A stretch of 64,000 nt of DNA from Cytophagales bacterium (GTDB taxonomy: Bacteria; Bacteroidota; Bacteroidia; Cytophagales; Cyclobacteriaceae): positions 1 to 64,000 of the forward strand of contig JADBYK010000021.1 in NCBI GenBank assembly GCA_020403045.1. The letters run 5' to 3'. This document shows, piece after piece, positions 26,165 to 34,837 of this stretch (the stretch's first letter is position 1; each line of letters begins with the position of its first letter). The position numbers were made by a program, and so were the translations under genes. Below the pieces are notes generated by a model, which worked only from the letters and a program-made list of their open reading frames with translations, made no database searches and had not been told where the DNA came from.

Positions 26165-26350
26165 GCCTTTTCTGGTTTGAGTTTGGGGCATCCCCCGCGA
26201 AATGCGGAGGCCCGGCTTTATGCTGCAAGCTCCCTCGCCTCGCCAGCGCACATTTACCTCATGCAGTCTCGGGAGGTTTTTCGCTTCAATCCCTGCCTGT
26301 CCGGCAGGCCTTGCTCGCTTACGCCTGCCACACCGCCATTTACAAGAGTT
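26165..26350 (-). repeat. GC-rich structured intergenic repeat, copy 2
   Basis: On the minus strand the order is GGCAGGGATTGA (26286-26297), GTGCGCTGG (26243-26251), an AGCTTGCAGC block and GCCGGG (around 26211-26216). This parallels 7822-7965. A nested inverted repeat (CCTGCC ... GGCAGG) is visible. It fills the gap from 26065 to 26422, which holds no gene. Confidence 0.55.
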
Positions 26351-26422
26351 ATGTGCTCACATTTTCTGCATCCTTTGATAAAATCAATAAAACCGTATCT
26401 TGTGTTTTCAAAAGATAACCAC

Positions 26423-28030
26423 ATGAAAAACAAGAGACTTATTTACTTTACATTTCCTTTGTTATTGATTGCCGGAGGTTATTTTTTAGGCCCGGCACCT
26501 AAAAAGCCAGCGTGGAATTCAACCGTTCCCATAGTACCACAGCAAGCCGCTGAATTAGAGAAATATGTGGCGACTCAGGAAAGCATGCATAAACTAAAGC
26601 CTGATAATGAAGCACGCATTATTTGGGCGGATAGCTCAAAAAGCAAAACGGAATACAGCGTAGTGTACATCCACGGATTTTCAGCAAGTCAAGAAGAGGG
26701 TGATCCAGTGCATCTAAATTTCGCGAAGAAATTCAAGTCTAATCTCTACCTCGCTCGCATGGCTGAACACGGTATTGACACCACTGATCAGTTACTTAAC
26801 TTCTCTGCTGATCGTTGGTGGCAGAGCGCTAAGGAAGCATTGGCTATTGGTAAAGCATTGGGCAACAAGGTGATTTTGATGAGCACCTCAACGGGTGGCA
26901 CCATGAGCTTGATTTTGGCGGCACAATACCCCGATGATGTTTTCGCAATGATTAACATGTCGCCCAATATTGAAGTCAACGATGCAAACGCGTGGCTACT
27001 CAATAACCCATGGGGATTGCAAATTGCGCGCAAAGTGATAGGTGGAAATTTTCTAACTTCTCCGCCAGATTCGCTCAAAGATAGATATTGGAACAACAGT
27101 TATCGTGTGGAAGCCGTTGTGCAATTGCAAGAAATGGTAGAAGATAAAATGAATCCGACCACCTTCGTTAAAGTAAAGTGTCCTTCACTTACAATCTATT
27201 ATTACAAAAATGAAGAAGAACAAGACCCTACGGTGAAAGTGAGTGCCATGATTGAAATGAATAAACACTTGGGTACACCAGATAGTCTTAAGCAGATGGT
27301 CGCCATACCGGAGGCGGGTGGGCATGTTATTGGAAGCTACGTGCGTTCTAAGGACATCTTTTCTGTGGAGCGCGCTGCTGAGAATTTTGCAGTTGGAAAA
27401 TTGGGGATGAAGATTAATTATGGGTTGAGTCCAACAAAACTAGATGCTTACAAAAATAGTTTAAAGGCCAATCCCGATAACGAGCTGATTGACTTAGAGA
27501 AATTCATACCGAATATTATGCTGGATATTCGCTATGCCACTACCAACAATTTTACCAAAGAAAAAATCTACAATTTGCCAAAGGCTTATTCGCGCAAGCC
27601 TGTCTCCATAGCTTTAAAGAAGGCACAAGATGAGTTTAACAAACTGGGCTACGGCATAAAAGTATACGATGGGTATCGACCGTATTCTGCAACTGTGAAA
27701 TTTTATGAAGTGATGAAAGGGGATACGATGTATGTAGCCAGTCCGTACAAAGGGTCGAAGCACAATCGGGGCTGCGCCCTTGACATCACATTAATTGATT
27801 TAAAAACGAAGCAAGAACTAAAAATGCCAACCGAATGGGATACTGCTTCGAAGGAAAGCTGGGCAGACGCACCTGTAAGTGATCCTATCATTGCCAAAAA
27901 CAGAGAGACGCTTATTTCTATCATGGAAAAAAATGGCTTTAAAGTCTACACAGCCGAGTGGTGGCATTTTGATTTTGTGGGATGGCAGAAATATTATGTG
28001 ATGGATATTAATTTTGAGCAGCTTGATTAA
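26423..28030 (+). CDS. Fusion: alpha/beta hydrolase + VanX-type D-Ala-D-Ala dipeptidase
   Basis: A 535-aa envelope protein with an N-terminal hydrophobic anchor (LIYFTFPLLLIAGGYFLG). The first domain (about residues 40-310) is an alpha/beta hydrolase of the serine aminopeptidase type: VVYIHGFSASQEE, the nucleophile MSTSTGGTMSL and a late EAGGHVIGSY His. The second (about 330-535) is an M15D D-alanyl-D-alanine dipeptidase, with zinc motifs SKHNRGCALD and EWWHFDF and the basic VYDGYRPYSATV. VanX/DdpX enzymes cleave D-Ala-D-Ala, so a peptidoglycan salvage or turnover role is likely. The ATG at 26423 is chosen because the upstream frame is repeat sequence. Confidence 0.9.
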   Translation: MKNKRLIYFTFPLLLIAGGYFLGPAPKKPAWNSTVPIVPQQAAELEKYVATQESMHKLKPDNEARIIWADSSKSKTEYSVVYIHGFSASQEEGDPVHLNFAKKFKSNLYLARMAEHGIDTTDQLLNFSADRWWQSAKEALAIGKALGNKVILMSTSTGGTMSLILAAQYPDDVFAMINMSPNIEVNDANAWLLNNPWGLQIARKVIGGNFLTSPPDSLKDRYWNNSYRVEAVVQLQEMVEDKMNPTTFVKVKCPSLTIYYYKNEEEQDPTVKVSAMIEMNKHLGTPDSLKQMVAIPEAGGHVIGSYVRSKDIFSVERAAENFAVGKLGMKINYGLSPTKLDAYKNSLKANPDNELIDLEKFIPNIMLDIRYATTNNFTKEKIYNLPKAYSRKPVSIALKKAQDEFNKLGYGIKVYDGYRPYSATVKFYEVMKGDTMYVASPYKGSKHNRGCALDITLIDLKTKQELKMPTEWDTASKESWADAPVSDPIIAKNRETLISIMEKNGFKVYTAEWWHFDFVGWQKYYVMDINFEQLD

Positions 28031-28113
28031 ACATTAGTGGTGAGACAAGTTATACATACATTGTGTTAATAGTGTTCAGAAATTAGAATCTCCTACTTCT
28101 CGCATAACATCTT

Positions 28114-28446
28114 ATGACCATAGAAGAAGCTCAAACCCAAGTAGATCAATGGATCAAAACCCATGGTGTTCGTTACTTTAGCGAACTTACCAATATGACT
28201 ATTCTCACAGAAGAAGTGGGCGAAGTGGCACGAATCATGGCAAGGAGATATGGTGAGCAATCCGAAAAGGAATCCGACAAAGGCAAGGACCTAGGTGATG
28301 AAATGGCCGATGTTCTTTGGGTGTTGATTTGCTTGGCCAACCAGACGGGCGTTGATTTAACCAAAGCCTTTGAAAAAAATCTAGAGAAAAAGACTATTCG
28401 TGACAGCGACCGCCACCATCAAAACCCGAAGTTATCGAAGTCGTAG
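28114..28446 (+). CDS. MazG-like nucleotide pyrophosphohydrolase
   Basis: A 110-aa single-domain all-alpha NTP pyrophosphatase. The metal-binding signature is present as EEVGEVARIMARRYGE followed by DLGDEMADVLWVLICLAN (E-x3-E ... E-x2-D). Such proteins hydrolyse (d)NTPs to monophosphates, often to clean the pool. Its last 15 bases overlap the 3' end of the convergent comB-like gene. Confidence 0.88.
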   Translation: MTIEEAQTQVDQWIKTHGVRYFSELTNMTILTEEVGEVARIMARRYGEQSEKESDKGKDLGDEMADVLWVLICLANQTGVDLTKAFEKNLEKKTIRDSDRHHQNPKLSKS

Positions 28447-29136
28447 TACTCCATTGATCAGTCTCGGTAGTACAGTATATTGATCCGGAGTAACACAAAA
28501 TTTTAGATCGTCATGTATATTTAGCTTGTTCAAACGTCTCACATGTGAGGAGGCGTTTAAAAAACTCACCATATCGTCTTTTGCAATATTATATAAATGT
28601 TGTGCGGCCAGAGGAGCATCACAATCCGGTCCGAGATAGTCTTTTAATTTGTCAACCAGTGCACCGGCAAAGAGCGTGTCCTCCAGGTTTACTTTGCCTT
28701 TCCAGCCCGCACAAACGACCAAAACGTTGTGTTCATTCAACAACAAATATTTAGCGACAGCATTCAGGTTCAAGAATGAACCAATAATAACATCTTTAGC
28801 GCCTTTCGATTTTTCAATGGCCTGCGTGCCATTGGTAGTGGTGAAGGCAATCTTCAATCCGCGGACTTGTTCGCCCATGTATTCGAAAGGTGAGTTTCCC
28901 TTGTCAAAACCTTCCACTTTTTTTCCATCACGCTCTCCCGAAATTACATAGCCTCTTAGCTTTAAGCTTTGGCACTCTTCCAAATTGGCGATGGGCGTAA
29001 TGCTTTCCACGCCATGAGCAAAAGCAGTCACCATACAGGAAGTTGCTCTCAAAATGTCCACTACGACCACTGTTTTATCTTGCACCGGGTAGAGATGCAT
29101 TAGTTCCGGACTTAGGCAGACATCGATTGTTTTCAT
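28432..29136 (-). CDS. 2-phosphosulfolactate phosphatase family protein (ComB-like)
   Basis: A 234-aa protein from the ATG at 29136 (MKTIDVCLSPEL). It shows the family motifs VVVVDILRATSCMVTAFAHG, GERDGKKVEGFDKGNSP, TTTNGTQAIE and GWKGKVNLEDTLFAGAL. ComB releases sulfolactate during coenzyme M synthesis in archaea; in Bacteroidota the same fold occurs without that pathway, so the natural substrate is unknown. A longer upstream reading of the frame overlaps nothing protein-like and is not used. Confidence 0.85.
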   Translation of the reverse strand: MKTIDVCLSPELMHLYPVQDKTVVVVDILRATSCMVTAFAHGVESITPIANLEECQSLKLRGYVISGERDGKKVEGFDKGNSPFEYMGEQVRGLKIAFTTTNGTQAIEKSKGAKDVIIGSFLNLNAVAKYLLLNEHNVLVVCAGWKGKVNLEDTLFAGALVDKLKDYLGPDCDAPLAAQHLYNIAKDDMVSFLNASSHVRRLNKLNIHDDLKFCVTPDQYTVLPRLINGVLRLR

Positions 29137-29173
29137 GTTGTCGGAACTTTGATTTTTTTGATTTGTGGGATAT

Positions 29174-29569
29174 TCATGATGGCTTGAATTTTTTATTTTG
29201 AAGTCTATGAAATTCAAGTTTGGTATTCCCGAAGTTGATCAATAGCCCTACTTCTAAATTGAAAGCTTCGAGATAATTGATTGCTTGAGCTAAATGAACA
29301 GGTTCTAGTTTTGTCAAAGCCTTAAGCTCTACGCAAATCTTTTCATCAATCAAGAAGTCAACTCTTCTAGTGCCAATGTCTTTATTCTTGTAAAAGATGG
29401 GCATTTCTACTTCGCGACTGAAAAGTATTTTATTTAATTCCATTTCGTAAGAAAGAGCTCTTTGGTAGATCACTTCCTGAAAACCATTCCCAAGGAAATT
29501 ATGCACCTCCATGGCACAGCCAATAATCTTGCCCGTCAATTCGGAGTATAGGTATTCAGGTTTGATCAT
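29174..29569 (-). CDS. GxxExxY protein
   Basis: A 131-aa protein of the GxxExxY family, named for the motif seen here in LGNGFQEVIYQRAL. The later pattern RRVDFLIDEKICVELKAL resembles the PD-(D/E)XK nuclease core (D ... E-x-K). Members are widespread in Bacteroidota, often in several copies; the function is not established. It stands between comB and gcvT on the same strand. Confidence 0.87.
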   Translation of the reverse strand: MIKPEYLYSELTGKIIGCAMEVHNFLGNGFQEVIYQRALSYEMELNKILFSREVEMPIFYKNKDIGTRRVDFLIDEKICVELKALTKLEPVHLAQAINYLEAFNLEVGLLINFGNTKLEFHRLQNKKFKPS

Positions 29570-29600
29570 GTTATATCATGAATATCTATATCATCAAAGT

Positions 29601-30683
29601 TCAGACAAGAGGTGTTTTACTGACGATCGCTTTTAGTGCTTTATTTCTTACGTCAATGAAAATTTCTGTGCCTACCGCAGCATTTGCAGTCGTTACATAA
29701 CCCAAACCAATCCCAATGCCTAGCATAGGTGACTGAGTTCCTGATGTGACTTTTCCGATCACATTGCCAGCTGAATCTTTAATCGGATAGTCATGACGTG
29801 GAATACCCTTATCAATCATCTTGAAGCCCACTAATTTTCGCGAAACACCGATTTCTTTTTGTTTTTGAATATTCGCAGAATTCGTGAATACCTTTGTAAA
29901 CTTGGTAATCCAACCTAGTCCACCTTCCAAGGGGGAAGTGGTGTCATCAATATCATTTCCATAAAGGCAAAAGCCCATTTCCAGGCGTAGCGTATCCCGC
30001 GCTCCAAGGCCAATTGGCTTTATACCTTCGTCCTTACCGGAATCAAAAATTGCCTGCCAAACTTTTTCAGCGTTTTCTTTATTTACATAAACTTCAAAGC
30101 CGCCCGCTCCAGTGTATCCGGTATTGCTTAAAATGACATTGGGTATTCCGGCCAATTCGCCAACGGCAAAATGATAATACTTAATTGCTGAGAGGTCAGT
30201 CGAAGTGAGTCTCTGCAATACTCCCAAAGCCTTAGGCCCCTGAACGGCAAACAAGCAAATGTCATCTGAAATATTTTTCATGTCAGCTCCTTTGCTATTG
30301 AATTTTGAAATCCAGTTCCAGTCTTTTTCTATGTTGGATGCATTGACTACCAGTAAATAGTCATTATCCTTTACCTTATATACAATTAGATCATCCACAA
30401 TGCCGCCCGTTTCATTAGGAAGACATGAGTATTGGGCTTGCCCATCAACTAGTTTACTGGCATCATTGCTTGTTACGCGCTGAATCAAATCCAGTGCATG
30501 GGGCCCCTTAATAGTAAACTCCCCCATATGTGAAACATCAAAAACGCCCACACCATTCCGAACGGTCATGTGCTCTTCGATATCAGAAGAGTACCGGACG
30601 GGCATATTGTATCCGGCAAAGGGTACCATTTTGGCACCTAGCTTTTCGTGTAATGTATTTAGGGGAACAAACTTCATCTCCAT
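29601..30683 (-). CDS. gcvT: Glycine cleavage system aminomethyltransferase GcvT
   Basis: The T-protein of the glycine cleavage system, 360 aa, which transfers the methylene group from lipoyl-H protein to tetrahydrofolate and releases ammonia. It shows [53 protein letters not shown], and [13 protein letters not shown] plus LGWITKFTK near the folate site. The start at 30683 (MEMKFVPL) matches the family length; upstream codons form an unlikely hydrophobic extension. Confidence 0.95.
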   Translation of the reverse strand: MEMKFVPLNTLHEKLGAKMVPFAGYNMPVRYSSDIEEHMTVRNGVGVFDVSHMGEFTIKGPHALDLIQRVTSNDASKLVDGQAQYSCLPNETGGIVDDLIVYKVKDNDYLLVVNASNIEKDWNWISKFNSKGADMKNISDDICLFAVQGPKALGVLQRLTSTDLSAIKYYHFAVGELAGIPNVILSNTGYTGAGGFEVYVNKENAEKVWQAIFDSGKDEGIKPIGLGARDTLRLEMGFCLYGNDIDDTTSPLEGGLGWITKFTKVFTNSANIQKQKEIGVSRKLVGFKMIDKGIPRHDYPIKDSAGNVIGKVTSGTQSPMLGIGIGLGYVTTANAAVGTEIFIDVRNKALKAIVSKTPLV

Positions 30684-30792
30684 AGAAAAAACATTTAAAC
30701 TCAAAAGTAAGAACAGTTTGTGATAATAAATCAACTAATTTATAAGTGAATCTCAATTGCAAGAAAGCAATTACAACATTCTGCCAATCATT

Positions 30793-33768
30793 TCATTTGG
30801 CCAACTTCTTTTCGAAGTCGTTGTAAATGTCAAGTGGGAGTAATTTCTTTAGTTTTGCCATCGCCTGTACTGATTCACTTTCAAACCCCAACAACATGGC
30901 CTGCACCGCATATTCTTTCAATAGCTTCACTGAATTGGGTTTTGCCAAAAGCCCATTTACCAGAATGGAGTAAGGCTTTAGCTTGTCGGTGCTATTTTTT
31001 TGAAAAAACCGAGCCGAGGCCAACATTGCTTCTTCGAATTGAAAATTAGCTTTTCCTAGAAACTCGAAGTCGTGCAATGCTTCTTTTATGTTGCCTTCGC
31101 GAGCGGCAATGACTGCACGCCAATAAATTTTTTCATTTCGATAGGCGGGAGGTAACTCAACATTCATCTTATTTTGCAAGTAGCTCCAGTTAGCTGTCTC
31201 CACAGCAAGCATCCTATTAAAAACCATGATTTCGTCTGCGAGATCTTTTTCTATAAACTTAACACCTTTCAACATTGATAGATAACCGATCGCTCTGTTC
31301 GGTTCGTCAAGTGCATACCACCTTTTACTTCTCTCCAGGATAGCTCGGGTTTTCCAAACTACATTTCTGATATTTCCAACCATCTGACCGAACAAAAGCG
31401 AATCAGAAAGGGGTACGTGAACTTTGGAGTATTCATATATGAATTCATCATTTTGCTGCAGCGCTTCGTTATTTTCGGACTCAATGATTTTTCTATAGAG
31501 TATGGATTGATTTCGTCTGGAAGAATCATCGGATGTCACTAAAGAATTCCAAAACGATAACGCCACATCCAAGCTATCAGCTTCTGTCCAAGCTAATGCC
31601 TGCATAAAGTCAGCGCCATCCCTGTTTTTTTCTTCGGCTACTTTGAAATACGATGCTGCGGTAGCTGGATTTTTTTGTTCCAGCAGCCAAATGCCTAGCT
31701 GATAAAAATATTTTCCTTGGTTAGTGAAGTATGCCAATTCGCGAAGGAGTTCAAGTGCTTGAGTGACCATCCCATGTTCGTAGTAGGCATGTGCAGCGGC
31801 CTGAAGTACGTATTCTTTGAAATTGCTGTTTACTGGTTTTCTGGCAATCAGTACAAAATTACGCAGCGCTGCTGTATCTATTTCTTGGAGTTGATTGGTT
31901 AGTTGGTTGCTGATGACAACAGCCATGCGCACATTGAGTATTGTGTCTTTTGGTATCTTTGGATCGATCGGCAAGTTGATATGTTGAAGAGTTGCCAGTG
32001 CGAAGGCGTTGCTCTGCGTGCCCAAATCTTTCGACCCCAAGAGTTTGAGTAACGAATCAGCCGGAAATGATAATCGAAGTTGTGCGCTGCAAGCAAACAA
32101 ATTAGTTTCAGCCGCATCCTTTGTTAATTGACTTTTTCTGGCTCTTTGAAAAAATATCAAAGAAGAATCTAATTGATGTAGTTGATAATAATTCAATGCT
32201 TGTGCATTCAGTAACATCCCACTGGTTGGGAAAACGCGCAATCCGTCCTTCAGAAGCGAAGTCGCTTCCTCGTATTTTCCGTTGGTTTGGTAGGCGTCAC
32301 CGTAATTTAGGTACGCCATTTCCGAAGGAGTGGTCGCAATGATGTTTTGATACTCCTTGAGCGCATCATATGGCTTCAATTGTGCGGAATACAAATTGGC
32401 CAGCGCATAGTGTGCATGATGATTTCGGTTTCGGGTGGTGATCGATTTTTTGTAGTATGCTTCGGCCGTTTGTTGATCCGCCAAAGCAAGATACATGTCT
32501 CCATAGGCATTGTAGTAAGTAGCCTTAGCCCGATCAAAATAGGTTGTGAGGGGATACGAGTAGGAGAGGAAAGCGAACGTTGCTATTAACCCCATCGTAC
32601 GAAAAGTAAAGAAGGGCATCGCAGATGGTTGGTAAAGTATTTTGTGTACAGGTACGTTCGCCAACAGCATAGGGCCGAAGTTGGCGGTTACATAGGCAGT
32701 GAAAATAACACCATAGCCGAGGTGCATGAAAAGAATGATATCATCGAAGCCTTCCATCATGGTGGTACTATGTGTGGCAAAGCAAAAACTGATAGTTGAG
32801 TAGGCGGTAATGAAGAACCCTAAGTAAAGATAGGTGACGATCGGAAAGGAGCTGACAACATCAGCATAAAGTGGCTCTCTTTTTCGCACTCCCCACAAGC
32901 CGATAATGGCGGACAATGTGAGAAGTAGAAAGGAGTCAACGGTGAAAATATTCCAGTGTAAATAATTTTCCCGGATTAAATAGGTAATGATTAAGTTGGC
33001 GAGGTAAATGGCTGTAACAAGGTAGAAGTGTCCAGCTGAGCGGGTTGGTTTTTGTGAATTTGTAACGATGGTGACAAATAGTGCAATCAATTCATGTGCG
33101 ACCATTGCGATGAATACCACACTCATGATAATGCCTGTGGTTAGCCCGTTGACCGCCAAATGAAGAAAAGGGCTAGTAACACGACTTCCAAAATATACTG
33201 CAATCGCTACGATGAGCGTAATTACTGCAAAAGAAAAAAGTCGGAATAGAAATGAAAAATCACTCCTGAATGATTGGAAATAGTAAGCGAGTGCTGAGTA
33301 CAAAATGGTGATAACTATGGTCGGGATTTTATTCGACAGGCCAATTACCAGAAGTGTTTCCCAATGAAAATTGACAATGATCAGGATAAAAAAACCTATT
33401 CCACCCAAAAAAGAATAACGTTTTAGTGTGGTGATGAAGGTCAGAAACAAAAGAACCCCAACGGTTAGGCAGCCCAAAAAAAGATAATAAATCCAAAAAG
33501 CCGGTTGAAGGTCGCTGCCTACATAGGTTTCATACAACAATATATTTTCAATAGGCACCTCGATGGTAGAAAGACCAACACGAAAACTTCGCAGCGCAAC
33601 ATCCATCATTTTCAATTCCTGAAACTGCTCGTATACATATACTAAAGATGGGTTTTGAAAATAGGTGTAACCGAATAAGCTTAGCCCAGCAAAAGCTAAG
33701 CAAGCCAATAGCCAGAAAAGACGTTTCTCACTACTTGTCCAATGCTCCCCAAACCGAATGTTTGACAT
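30793..33768 (-). CDS. Large membrane protein with TPR domain
   Basis: A 991-aa protein with about ten or eleven transmembrane helices in the first 420 residues, then a long soluble part rich in tetratricopeptide-like helices (YYNAYGDMYLALADQQTAEA, HHAHYALANLYSAQLKPYDA, AYLNYGDAYQTNGKYEEATS). I do not recognise the membrane domain as a known enzyme, and no catalytic motif is obvious. It lies 3 bp from gatC on the same strand. It may organise a complex at the membrane; this is inference from architecture only. Confidence 0.8.
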   Translation of the reverse strand: MSNIRFGEHWTSSEKRLFWLLACLAFAGLSLFGYTYFQNPSLVYVYEQFQELKMMDVALRSFRVGLSTIEVPIENILLYETYVGSDLQPAFWIYYLFLGCLTVGVLLFLTFITTLKRYSFLGGIGFFILIIVNFHWETLLVIGLSNKIPTIVITILYSALAYYFQSFRSDFSFLFRLFSFAVITLIVAIAVYFGSRVTSPFLHLAVNGLTTGIIMSVVFIAMVAHELIALFVTIVTNSQKPTRSAGHFYLVTAIYLANLIITYLIRENYLHWNIFTVDSFLLLTLSAIIGLWGVRKREPLYADVVSSFPIVTYLYLGFFITAYSTISFCFATHSTTMMEGFDDIILFMHLGYGVIFTAYVTANFGPMLLANVPVHKILYQPSAMPFFTFRTMGLIATFAFLSYSYPLTTYFDRAKATYYNAYGDMYLALADQQTAEAYYKKSITTRNRNHHAHYALANLYSAQLKPYDALKEYQNIIATTPSEMAYLNYGDAYQTNGKYEEATSLLKDGLRVFPTSGMLLNAQALNYYQLHQLDSSLIFFQRARKSQLTKDAAETNLFACSAQLRLSFPADSLLKLLGSKDLGTQSNAFALATLQHINLPIDPKIPKDTILNVRMAVVISNQLTNQLQEIDTAALRNFVLIARKPVNSNFKEYVLQAAAHAYYEHGMVTQALELLRELAYFTNQGKYFYQLGIWLLEQKNPATAASYFKVAEEKNRDGADFMQALAWTEADSLDVALSFWNSLVTSDDSSRRNQSILYRKIIESENNEALQQNDEFIYEYSKVHVPLSDSLLFGQMVGNIRNVVWKTRAILERSKRWYALDEPNRAIGYLSMLKGVKFIEKDLADEIMVFNRMLAVETANWSYLQNKMNVELPPAYRNEKIYWRAVIAAREGNIKEALHDFEFLGKANFQFEEAMLASARFFQKNSTDKLKPYSILVNGLLAKPNSVKLLKEYAVQAMLLGFESESVQAMAKLKKLLPLDIYNDFEKKLAK

Positions 33769-33771
33769 CTC

Positions 33772-34059
33772 TTATTCCAGAACTTTGGGTACACGAAAAT
33801 AGTCTTTGTCTTTCTTTGGTGCGTTCGATAACACTTCATCGTGCGTTAGGTCGACCTTCGCGACATCTTCACGTATATTATTTATTTCATGGCTCATCGT
33901 GGTGAGTGGTGCTATGCCATCTGTACTGACCTCATTCAACTTCTCCACAAAAGTGAGCATGTTGCTCATGTCGCGAAGCATTTGGTCGGTATCTTCCTCA
34001 TTTATCTCTAACCTTGATAGGTGGGCGATTTTTTGAAGAGTTTCTACGTCCAATTTCAT
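33772..34059 (-). CDS. gatC: Asp-tRNA(Asn)/Glu-tRNA(Gln) amidotransferase subunit C
   Basis: A 95-aa helical subunit that clamps GatA and GatB in the tRNA-dependent amidotransferase. The family pattern is clear: VETLQKIAHLSRLEINEED near the start, FVEKLNEVSTDGIAPLTTM in the middle, and the C-terminal LREDV-like stretch (NIREDVAKVDLTHDEVLSNA) with FRVPKVLE at the end. gatA and gatB are not in the window. Confidence 0.94.
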   Translation of the reverse strand: MKLDVETLQKIAHLSRLEINEEDTDQMLRDMSNMLTFVEKLNEVSTDGIAPLTTMSHEINNIREDVAKVDLTHDEVLSNAPKKDKDYFRVPKVLE

Positions 34060-34067
34060 TGAAGATG

Positions 34068-34790
34068 CTAGCTTTTTGATAGTTCACTTTGAATCACTGA
34101 AAACACTTGGCGTTTTAATAATGAAATACTTTCCAGGGTCATTCCTTTTGTCTCAATCGGTTCATGGAAAACAACTTTGACTTTGCCCGCGTGAAGAATC
34201 ATTTTTTTTTGATCCGGCAAAATTATCCAATTATAAGGGATAGTGACGGGTACAATGGGTATTTGTTTTTCAATGGCGGTGCGGAAGGCTCCGTCTTTGA
34301 ACGGCACCATTTGGGGTGGGTTTTTGGTTACCATCCCACCTTCTGGGTAAATCACAAGGCTTTTTCCCGAATCAATGGCTCTCATGCTAGCCAATATTGT
34401 TTCCGACCGACTGCGCATACTTTTTCGGTCGACCGTGATATGTAGTTTGCGATACATAAACCCAAAAAGAGGAATCTTTTCCATATCATTTTTACCAACA
34501 AAAATAGCGTTGATGGGATTCAGACCCATCGTAGGTATATCAAGGTACGAGAAGTGATTAGGGCAAAAAATATACTGCCGATTACGCTCTAGCTTTCCAC
34601 GTGTTTCAACCCGAAAAGGTAGGAAGCAGAAGATAAACATCAGCCTGGCCCACCAGCGGTTGAGAATACCAACTAGCTCAAACTTTTTTGGAAGAACAAT
34701 TGGAATGAGCAGAAGTGGCAAAAAGAGTATGAACAGGAAAGAAAATACGAAAAAACCGTAAATGGTATGTACTATTCTAATCAGTTTCAT
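34068..34790 (-). CDS. plsC: 1-acyl-sn-glycerol-3-phosphate acyltransferase (PlsC family)
   Basis: A 240-aa membrane-bound acyltransferase making phosphatidic acid from lysophosphatidic acid. It shows the catalytic NHFSYLD (H-x4-D), GKNDMEKIPLFGF, the glycerophosphate-binding VIYPEGGM and IPIVPVTI. The N-terminal hydrophobic stretch (FFVFSFLFILFLPLLLIPIV) anchors it. Other lysophospholipid acyltransferases share these motifs, so exact specificity is uncertain. It is 8 bp from gatC. Confidence 0.9.
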   Translation of the reverse strand: MKLIRIVHTIYGFFVFSFLFILFLPLLLIPIVLPKKFELVGILNRWWARLMFIFCFLPFRVETRGKLERNRQYIFCPNHFSYLDIPTMGLNPINAIFVGKNDMEKIPLFGFMYRKLHITVDRKSMRSRSETILASMRAIDSGKSLVIYPEGGMVTKNPPQMVPFKDGAFRTAIEKQIPIVPVTIPYNWIILPDQKKMILHAGKVKVVFHEPIETKGMTLESISLLKRQVFSVIQSELSKS

Positions 34791-34837
34791 TCGCTGAGTA
34801 ATTCATAAAAGTCGGTTTCGCTTCGTATTTTTTTGTG

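Noticed and set aside
26102-26422. N-terminal extension of the hydrolase-VanX fusion
   Set aside because: It is a translation of the structured intergenic repeat; the signal anchor begins at ATG 26423.
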